DNA from: Hyphomonas sediminis
GTDB taxonomy: Bacteria; Pseudomonadota; Alphaproteobacteria; Caulobacterales; Hyphomonadaceae
Direction of reading: 5' to 3'
Length of the DNA stretch: 64,000 nucleotides
NCBI RefSeq assembly: GCF_019679475.1
Contig: NZ_JAIEZP010000001.1
Location: 1,116,001 to 1,180,000, forward strand
Each line of letters opens with the position of its first letter. Within the stretch, counting starts at the first letter, position 1. The position numbers and the translations under genes are program-made. Below, piece by piece: positions 58,088-64,000 of the stretch. The notes below the pieces were generated by a model. The model did no database searches and was not told where the DNA came from. It saw only the letters and a list, made by a program, of their open reading frames with translations.

Positions 58088-59077
58088 CTATTCCTGCTTG
58101 AACTCCAAGGGAAACAAGACCGCCTGACGGGCAACGGGTTCGCCTGCCTCAGTCAGCGGAGCGAACTGCAGGTTACCGACAATTTTTTCTGCCAAGTCGG
58201 CTAAACTTTCTGGTGAACAGAATGGTAGCAGATCATACGCTCGCCCTTCGGCATCAATACTCAACTGAACGTCACAACGACCAATCAACTGGCTTTCTGT
58301 TTTATCTGAGGACGTTTTCCTTGAGGGTACTTCTGATGATCCTTCTCCGAGCAAGATTGGTCGGCTTTGTGGGTCACCACTGAAAATATAAGTGGCATCT
58401 GGATGCGGCCCTTTGGAGATGGCAAGAGCCCTCGCGATTGGCTTTGCCTTATCTGGATCGTTGGTCTGCTCATAGAGTATTAGCAACAACTCGAAGATGT
58501 CTGTTTCTAGGGTTCTATCCAGGGGGACATTTGGCTCTTTCAAGGCGCCTTCCGCCCAATGCACTGCAGTATCAAATTCATCCTGCCGCTCATGAAGAAG
58601 CGCGAGATTGTATTTTGTCTGCCGGTTGGTAAATGCGCCCTGTTCCATGCCCTGTGTCAGATAGGAAAGGGCTTCCGCATCATTTCCCTTGTGCATGTGG
58701 AAGTTCCCGAGAGACACCATGCTTCCGGCTCTCTGGGTAGGCGAGAGAATGTTCCTGTCGAGCGCTGCCGTCAGATCGGCGATTGCGCCATCAACGTCTC
58801 CTGATTCAAACCTGACAAAAGCTTTGAGCCTGATTGATGCTGCTTCCTCGTGGCAATTGAGTTTTCGAGCCTGCAGTTTGTCCAGCGCGGACAATGCCTT
58901 GTCATACTGCTCCGCAAACGCGTCCGTTTCCGCCTGCAGATAGAGGCTGCCATTCCTTTTTGTGAACGCGGTGTCTGTGCAGCCTTGTGCAATCGCGACC
59001 GATCCCAATGCGCAAAAGAGTGCAACGAGTAACGTATGTCTGAGTGGCCAGAGCGTGAGATCAAAGTGTGCGTGCAT
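58088..59077 (-). CDS. Secreted TPR protein with TonB-like C-terminal domain
   Basis: This 329-residue protein has a signal peptide (about residues 1-30, ending AIAQG). TPR-like helical pairs span about residues 45-225 (DKALSALDKLQAR, GDVDGAIADLTAAL, DAEALSYLTQGM). A C-terminal region (about 265-329) with CDVQLSIDAEGRAYDLLPFCSPESL resembles a TonB C-terminal domain, with a likely disulfide pair. It probably sits in the periplasm as a scaffold. The partner is not known. Confidence 0.75.
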   Translation of the reverse strand: MHAHFDLTLWPLRHTLLVALFCALGSVAIAQGCTDTAFTKRNGSLYLQAETDAFAEQYDKALSALDKLQARKLNCHEEAASIRLKAFVRFESGDVDGAIADLTAALDRNILSPTQRAGSMVSLGNFHMHKGNDAEALSYLTQGMEQGAFTNRQTKYNLALLHERQDEFDTAVHWAEGALKEPNVPLDRTLETDIFELLLILYEQTNDPDKAKPIARALAISKGPHPDATYIFSGDPQSRPILLGEGSSEVPSRKTSSDKTESQLIGRCDVQLSIDAEGRAYDLLPFCSPESLADLAEKIVGNLQFAPLTEAGEPVARQAVLFPLEFKQE

Positions 59078-59112
59078 CTGGCGCCCCTAAAGTTTCTCAA
59101 CTGCGGATAGCA

Positions 59113-59154
59113 TGAAAAAGGCCCGGAGCAATCTTTGCTCCGGGCCTTCTGTTT
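59113..59154 (-). terminator. Terminator after the aldehyde dehydrogenase gene
   Basis: AAGGCCCGGAGCA (59118-59130) pairs with TGCTCCGGGCCTT (59136-59148). In the minus direction the stem runs into TTTTTC, so it ends the aldehyde dehydrogenase transcript 25 bases past its stop. It also sits at the start of the TPR gene's promoter region. Confidence 0.92.
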
Positions 59155-59172
59155 TCGCAATCAAAAGCAGGA

Positions 59173-60603
59173 TCAGGCTGCGGTGTAGCCCATCACGGCT
59201 TTGACCTCGAGGAACTCCTGGAAGCCATGCTCACCCCACTCGCGGCCATTGCCGGACTGGCCGAAGCCGCCGAAGGGGGCCGAGAAATCCGGACGTGCGC
59301 CGTTGACGTTGATCTGGCCAGCGCGAATGCGGTTGGCGACGGCATGGGCTTCCTCTGCCGGACCCTGAACATAGCCAGCGAGACCGTAGACGGTGTCGTT
59401 GGCCATTTCGACGGCCTGATCGACCGTGTCGTAGGGCAGGATGCAGAGAACTGGGCCGAAGATTTCTTCGCGCGCGATGGTCATTTCATTGGTGACGTTC
59501 GCAAACACGGTCGGGCGGGTGAAGTAGCCCTTGTTGAAACCTTCCGGACGGCCAGGGCCACCGGCGACGAGGGTCGCGCCCTCTTCGATGCCCTTCTGGA
59601 TGAGGTCCTGGACCTTCTGGTACTGGTTGCCGTTCGAGATTGGGCCAATGGCGCCCGGAGGGGCGTCGGCAGGCATCGCGCATTTGATCGACTCGGCGGT
59701 AGCTTTCGCGATGGCGACAGCCTGATCGTGCTGGTCTTTCTGCACGAACATACGCGAGGGCGCGTTACAGCTCTGGCCGGAGTTGGTCATCATGTTCATG
59801 ATGCCGCCAGCGACAGCCTTCTGAAGATCTGCCGTAGGCAGAACAATGTTCGGGCTCTTGCCGCCGAGTTCCTGGGCAACGCGCTTGACAGTCGGCGCAG
59901 CAGCCTGTGCCACCAGCACGCCGGCGCGGGTCGAGCCGGTGAAGCTCACCATGTCAACATCCGGGTGCGAAGAGATAGCGGAGCCAACGCCCGGGCCATC
60001 GCCGTTCACCAGGTTGAACACGCCTTTGGGTACGCCGGCTTCATGCAGCACTTCGGCGAAGATCATCGCGTCGAGTGGCGCAATTTCCGACGGTTTGAGA
60101 ACCATGGTGCAGCCTGCGGCGAGCGCCGGGGCGACCTTGCAGGCGATCTGGTTCAGCGGCCAGTTCCACGGCGTGATGAAACCGCAGACGCCGATCGGCT
60201 CCTTGCGGAGCAGGGTGGTGCCTTTCACTTCCTCGAACTTGTAGTTCCGAAGAACCGAAGCGGTGATGGCGAAGTGGCCAATGCCCGCCGGCGCCTGAGC
60301 GGCGTTTGCCAGCCACATCGGGGCGCCCATCTCGTCGGAGATTGCCTTGGCGATTTCCGGCACGCGCTTCTGGAGGCCGGCTGCGATCTTGTCGAGCAGG
60401 TCTGCGCGGTATTCCACCGAGGTCTGGGAGAAGGATTTGAACGCGCGTTTAGCGGCGGCAACGGCCTTGTCCACATCAGCTGCGGAGCCGATGGAGATGA
60501 CCGCGAAATTCTCTTCGGTTGCCGGGTTCTCGACTTCCAGCGTGCGCGGGGTAACCGGATCAACCCATTCGCCGTCGATATAGAATTTCAGGTACTGTTG
60601 CAT
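59173..60603 (-). CDS. NAD(P)+-dependent aldehyde dehydrogenase
   Basis: This 476-residue ALDH oxidises an aldehyde to an acid. The cofactor fold shows FITPWNWPLNQIACKVAPALAAG (about residues 142-164) and FTGSTRAG. The catalytic Glu 245 lies in QELGGKSPN and Cys 279 in NSGQSCNAPSR. The closest general type is the betaine/vanillin ALDH group; the substrate cannot be read from sequence. The transcript ends at a strong terminator. Gene neighbours do not point to a pathway. Confidence 0.93.
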   Translation of the reverse strand: MQQYLKFYIDGEWVDPVTPRTLEVENPATEENFAVISIGSAADVDKAVAAAKRAFKSFSQTSVEYRADLLDKIAAGLQKRVPEIAKAISDEMGAPMWLANAAQAPAGIGHFAITASVLRNYKFEEVKGTTLLRKEPIGVCGFITPWNWPLNQIACKVAPALAAGCTMVLKPSEIAPLDAMIFAEVLHEAGVPKGVFNLVNGDGPGVGSAISSHPDVDMVSFTGSTRAGVLVAQAAAPTVKRVAQELGGKSPNIVLPTADLQKAVAGGIMNMMTNSGQSCNAPSRMFVQKDQHDQAVAIAKATAESIKCAMPADAPPGAIGPISNGNQYQKVQDLIQKGIEEGATLVAGGPGRPEGFNKGYFTRPTVFANVTNEMTIAREEIFGPVLCILPYDTVDQAVEMANDTVYGLAGYVQGPAEEAHAVANRIRAGQINVNGARPDFSAPFGGFGQSGNGREWGEHGFQEFLEVKAVMGYTAA

Positions 60604-60733
60604 GAGTAGTGCCTCCCTTGGGCGCAGCTTAATTCGCCATCTCCCTGACTATAGGAGAGGCGAGGCGCTTTCGCCACTCCTTACGCGGGGGGAAGAGCCG
60701 TCGCCGGGAGCGCGGGATACCGGCTGCCGCGGC

Positions 60734-60937
60734 CTACTTCTTCGGCTTCACCCAGCCCCGGCCTGCCATACAGGTAATGAAGTTGGCTTCGATGTTGTAG
60801 CTGATCTGTTGGCAGGCGGAGTAGGCCGTCTCGAACGGCTGGGCGCCGGTCGAGCCTTGCCATTGGCCCACCTGCCGGCTGGGCGCACAGGCAGCCAGGC
60901 CCAGCACCGCAACCAGCACTAGGAGGGAAGGTTTCAT
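60734..60937 (-). CDS. Small putative lipoprotein
   Basis: This 67-residue protein has a lipobox (LAAC, Cys 17), followed by a short mature part with two Cys (residues 42 and 56) and a WV ending (GRGWVKPKK). It is unrecognised, but small Cys-bearing lipoproteins of this kind are common in Caulobacterales envelopes. Its start overlaps the end of the HerA-like gene by four bases, so the two are cotranslated. Confidence 0.75.
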   Translation of the reverse strand: MKPSLLVLVAVLGLAACAPSRQVGQWQGSTGAQPFETAYSACQQISYNIEANFITCMAGRGWVKPKK

Positions 60938-62460
60938 CGCTTCTTGTTCCCGAAAATGCCGCGCAGGATATAGCGGGTAATCTCGCGCCCGGCGGTGGAG
61001 GCGGCATTATTCATTGCCCGCTCGCTGGCCGACATGCGGCGGGAAGATGAAGCTTTTTTCTTTGGTGCCGCTTTGGCCTTGGCTTCGGCTTCTTTGGCCT
61101 TTGCCGCTTCTTTCGCGGCCTTTTCATCTTCTTTGGCCTTGGTGGCTTCCTTCTTCGTCAGCAGCTCGTGGGCCGACTCCCGGTCAATTGCCTTTTCATA
61201 CTGGCCGAAGAGGGGGCTTGCCTGCTGGATCGCTGCGCGCTCGGCCTCGCTTACGGGGCCGAGCCGGGAGGAGGGAGGCCGGATCAGCGTGCGCTGCACG
61301 ACCGAGGGGCGCCCCTTCGCGTCCAGCATCGAGACCAGCGCTTCGCCCACGGCCAGCTCCGTGATTGCATCCTCGGTCTTGAATGAAGGGTTGGGGCGGA
61401 AGGAAGCGGCGGCAGATTTAACAGCCTTCTGCTCCATTGGCGTGTAAGCGCGTAGGGCGTGCTGCACGCGGTTGCCCAGCTGGGCGAGGACCGTTTCAGG
61501 CACATCGCGCGGGTTTTGGGTCACGAAGAAAACGCCCACGCCTTTCGAGCGGATGAGGCGGACGACCTGTTCGATCTTCTGCAGCAGTGCAGAGTTGATG
61601 TCGGTGAACAGGAGGTGGGCCTCGTCGAAGAAGAAGACGAGGCGTGGCTTTTCCGGATCGCCTACTTCAGGCAGCTCTTCGAAGAGTTCGGAGAGAAGCC
61701 AGAGCAGGAAGGTAGAATAGAGTTTGGGGCTGTTGATCAGCTTGGTGGAGTCGAGAATGTTCACATAGCCGCGCCCGTCGCGGGTCGTGCGCATGAAGTC
61801 GGCCAGCTGCAGGGCAGGCTCACCGAAGAAGCGCTCGGCGCCATCACGCTCCAACACCAGCAGCTCGCGTTGCACAGCTGAGAGGGAAGCGGAGGCGACA
61901 TTGCCATAAGTCCGGCTGACTTCCTCGCGCAGTTCCGCCTCGCCCAGATGGGCCAGCAGCTTGCGCAGGTCTTTCAGGTCGATCAGGGCAAGGCCGTTAT
62001 CGTCTGCATACTGAAAGGCGACGTTGAGCACGCCTTCCTGCACAGCTGTCAGGCCCATCAGGCGGGAGAGCAGCACCGGGCCCATCTCCGCGATGGTGGC
62101 GCGCACGGGGTGGCCCTTTTCGCCAAACACATCCCAGAAAATCACCGGCGCGGCGTCATAGGTGAGCGCGCCCATGCCGATGCTCTCGGCGCGGCTGGCA
62201 AAGGAGGCGTGGTTCTTCTGCTCCGGGCTGCCCGCCATGGCGATGCCGGAGAGGTCTCCCTTCACGTCCGCCGCAAAGACCGGCACGCCGGCATCGGAGA
62301 AAGCCTGTGCCATCACCTGCAGGGTGACCGTCTTGCCGGTGCCCGTGGCGCCTGCGACCAGGCCGTGCCGGTTGGCCACCTTCAGGATCAGCGACTGGGC
62401 GTCGTCCGGCGTGCCCGAACCATCGGCGTCCGCGCCGCCCAGGAAAATCGTTTCGCTCAT
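60934..62460 (-). CDS. HerA-like (DUF853/YjgR) ATPase
   Basis: This 508-residue P-loop ATPase has Walker A GATGTGKT (37-44) and Walker B LVFFFDEAHLLF (about residues 267-278), and the C-terminal RVQHALRAYTPMEQKAVKSAA motif of the DUF853 helicase HerA-like family (YjgR). The last 90 residues form a Lys/Ala/Glu-rich linker and a basic end. HerA-family proteins translocate on DNA or remodel proteins; no nuclease partner (NurA) is visible here. A small lipoprotein gene follows with a 4-base overlap. Confidence 0.9.
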   Translation of the reverse strand: MSETIFLGGADADGSGTPDDAQSLILKVANRHGLVAGATGTGKTVTLQVMAQAFSDAGVPVFAADVKGDLSGIAMAGSPEQKNHASFASRAESIGMGALTYDAAPVIFWDVFGEKGHPVRATIAEMGPVLLSRLMGLTAVQEGVLNVAFQYADDNGLALIDLKDLRKLLAHLGEAELREEVSRTYGNVASASLSAVQRELLVLERDGAERFFGEPALQLADFMRTTRDGRGYVNILDSTKLINSPKLYSTFLLWLLSELFEELPEVGDPEKPRLVFFFDEAHLLFTDINSALLQKIEQVVRLIRSKGVGVFFVTQNPRDVPETVLAQLGNRVQHALRAYTPMEQKAVKSAAASFRPNPSFKTEDAITELAVGEALVSMLDAKGRPSVVQRTLIRPPSSRLGPVSEAERAAIQQASPLFGQYEKAIDRESAHELLTKKEATKAKEDEKAAKEAAKAKEAEAKAKAAPKKKASSSRRMSASERAMNNAASTAGREITRYILRGIFGNKKR

Positions 62461-62627
62461 GTCGCTTGCCCCTTAGCTGCCGCGATTTGAATCAGGCGGG
62501 AGGCTAGCGTTTCCGGCGATTTGAGCAAGCTGGCGCTGGCAGGTATCTGCCGCTTGACGGTTGGGCTGGCCAATCCCACCCTGTGCCGGTCGGAGATGTT
62601 GGATCACGGCCAAGTTCGGAGCAGGGT

Positions 62628-63716
62628 ATGGGTAGCGCCACAAAGACAGGAATTTGGATCATCGCAACCGGGGTGATCATTGCGCTGCTCTATCTGGGGC
62701 GCGAAATCCTGGCGACTTTCGCAATGGCAGTGTTCCTTTTCCTCATCATCGAGGGCTTCGGAAATGTGATCAACAATTCCTCGCGCCTGATCCAGATCGG
62801 ACCAGCCAGAGTGCTGGCGGTCCTGCTCGTGGTTGGGGGATTTGTTGGCTACATGGCCCTGATCACCAATGGTCTTGCCGAGTTTGGCCGGGACGCTGGC
62901 GACTATGAGGAGAAGATCAACAGCCTGATCGTCGATGTATACAGCCTCGCCGGACTGCAGGAGGCGCCCAGCCTCACCCAGATGCTGTTCAATGAGGGGG
63001 GGCAGCGCTTCTTCGCCACGATTGCCAACTCTGTGAGCGGCCTGTCAGGCGACATCGTGCTGATCCTTATCTATGTCGCCTTCCTGTTCACCGCCCAATC
63101 GGGCTGGACGCACAAGCTCGACAACATCTTCCCGGAATCGCAGCAGCGCGAGCAGGTGCGCCGCATCGGCAATGATGCGCGCCTCGCCATCGAGACTTAC
63201 CTGTGGACGCAGACCGTCATCTCGGCGCTAATCACTTTCCTGACCTATGTTTCGCTATTGTTGATGGGGGTCCAGAACGCACTATTCCTGTCGGCACTGA
63301 TCTTCGTCCTGAACTACATCCCAACCGTGGGCTCTATTGTCGCAGCGCTGGTGCCGCCTCTGTTCGCGCTGGTTCAGCCGTCAATTCCCGGTTGGGTGCC
63401 CGCCTTGGCGCTGCAGGAATCCTATGTCTATGCGGCCGCGGTCTTTGCCGTGGTCAGTTTCTGGCAGTTTTCGATTGGCAATTTCATCCAGCCGCGAATG
63501 ATGGGCGAGTCGTTGAACTTGTCGGCACTGGTCGTGCTTTTGGCGCTCGCGATCTGGGGGGTGATCTGGGGTATCCCAGGCATGTTCCTGTCGGCGCCGC
63601 TGACGGTTCTAATGATGATCCTTTTTGCTCAATCTCCGCACACCAGATGGATCGCGATCCTGTTGTCCGCAGATGGAAAACCGCAAGTCAGGGTTGCATC
63701 AGAGCAGGCGCCCTGA
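62628..63716 (+). CDS. AI-2E family transporter
   Basis: This 362-residue membrane protein belongs to the AI-2E (PerM/UPF0118) family. An N-terminal pair of helices is followed by a periplasmic segment, then a bundle of about six helices with IFVLNYIPTVGSIVAALVP (about residues 220-238) and the C-terminal GIPGMFLSAPLTVLMM motif. The name comes from TqsA; other members export Na+ or are of unknown role. A frame is open to 62583, but GGAG lies eight bases before the ATG at 62628. It is divergent from the HerA-like gene across 167 bases. Confidence 0.88.
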   Translation: MGSATKTGIWIIATGVIIALLYLGREILATFAMAVFLFLIIEGFGNVINNSSRLIQIGPARVLAVLLVVGGFVGYMALITNGLAEFGRDAGDYEEKINSLIVDVYSLAGLQEAPSLTQMLFNEGGQRFFATIANSVSGLSGDIVLILIYVAFLFTAQSGWTHKLDNIFPESQQREQVRRIGNDARLAIETYLWTQTVISALITFLTYVSLLLMGVQNALFLSALIFVLNYIPTVGSIVAALVPPLFALVQPSIPGWVPALALQESYVYAAAVFAVVSFWQFSIGNFIQPRMMGESLNLSALVVLLALAIWGVIWGIPGMFLSAPLTVLMMILFAQSPHTRWIAILLSADGKPQVRVASEQAP

Positions 63717-64000
63717 ATCAGCATCAGGCTAGCCAATCTGTTATTGAAATGTTACATCGCGACTGGGTTGAGGGTGTCAGGCGAGTGATTCCCACTTGTC
63801 TTACTACCGAAAATTAAGGTTTGTGGCGGCGGATTGTGGTTGATTTGCCGACGTCATAATACGAAATAAAACAAGATCAGGCTTCCGCGTGCGTCCCCCC
63901 ACCCAGCCTGCGGAATTTGCCTGTAGGGCCCGCTGGACATGTCCCCGTCTGGCGGGCCCGCTTGCTTTAGGGGTGGTTTTTTCCACAGCTTCGCCAAAGG
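63717..64000. other. 284-base end region with a GC-rich hairpin, no gene seen
   Basis: GGGCCCGC (63926-63933) pairs with GCGGGCCC (63952-63959), and the loop holds the palindrome GGACATGTCC. GCTTGCTTTA follows, so it may terminate transcription of the AI-2E gene or of a gene outside the window. A minus-strand frame (63804-63986) is open but has no recognisable product. Confidence 0.4.

Noticed and set aside
59227..60609. Plus-strand frame of 460 codons opposite the aldehyde dehydrogenase
   Set aside because: Rich in Gly, Arg and His with no family pattern; shadow of the ALDH gene.
63804..63986. 60-codon minus-strand frame at the window end
   Set aside because: No ribosome site, no motif, and it crosses the GC-rich hairpin.

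Overview
This 64 kb window is a continuous, gene-dense piece of bacterial chromosome with high GC content, one tRNA gene, no rRNA, no insertion sequence, no CRISPR array and no prophage. Gene content points to an aerobic alphaproteobacterium of the Caulobacterales/Hyphomonadaceae kind. The evidence is an aa3-type oxidase subunit IV, COQ9 and DUF2794 proteins, an EcfG-type stress sigma factor, GAAC-N7-GAAC LexA-type operators, a CC0125/CC1285-type lipoprotein, and the crotonyl-CoA carboxylase/reductase plus ethylmalonyl-CoA mutase pair. The family-level placement is inference.

Layout. 1-4.5 kb: argJ (5' end cut off), mutT, a small Flp pilin, an NDUFAF5/BioC-like methyltransferase divergent from comF, grxC, DUF1178 and a small oxidase subunit. 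4.5-13.7 kb: a NatAB-like ABC exporter, a secreted M61-type peptidase, rpsU with an AUA start, COQ9, a folded non-coding segment before DUF2794, a putative SOS gene behind five GAAC boxes, a DUF885 lipoprotein and SapC. 13.7-25 kb: DsbD and a thiol peroxidase-like protein, an alpha/beta hydrolase, a voltage-gated sodium channel, ferredoxin-NADP reductase, rhodanese, thymidine kinase, gamma-glutamyltransferase, a P1 peptidase and a trypsin-like lipoprotein. 25-31 kb: tRNA-Arg, an SDR, a sigma-like protein convergent with an EcfG sigma factor, and the EF-P beta-lysylation set efp/epmA/epmB. 31-40.8 kb: a membrane protein with a primase-like zinc-finger N-terminus, a desaturase, twin VWA proteins (one cytosolic, one exported), MaoC, asd, and a cluster of thiolase, nitroreductase and SDR. 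41-46 kb: serC, serA, a PagL-like protein and purA. 46-53.5 kb: an OmpA-like lipoprotein, ccr and ecm for the ethylmalonyl-CoA pathway, and between them a D-amino-acid transaminase-like protein, SemiSWEET and a membrane protein. 53.5-64 kb: an unknown two-helix membrane protein, a Bcr/CflA exporter, a PQQ sugar dehydrogenase-like lipoprotein, envelope proteins, an aldehyde dehydrogenase, a HerA-like ATPase and an AI-2E family transporter.

How the parts fit. Most of the window is housekeeping metabolism: arginine, serine, aspartate-family and purine synthesis, acyl-CoA and C2 assimilation, ubiquinone and oxidase assembly, and envelope proteins. The points that stand out are regulatory or structural: the GAAC array abutting a small uncharacterised ORF, the AUA start of rpsU, a G-quadruplex inside a perfect stem before DUF2794, an EcfG sigma factor facing a receiver-less sigma-like protein, and a CHC2-like finger on a membrane protein. 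No function was tested; all assignments come from reading motifs and context.
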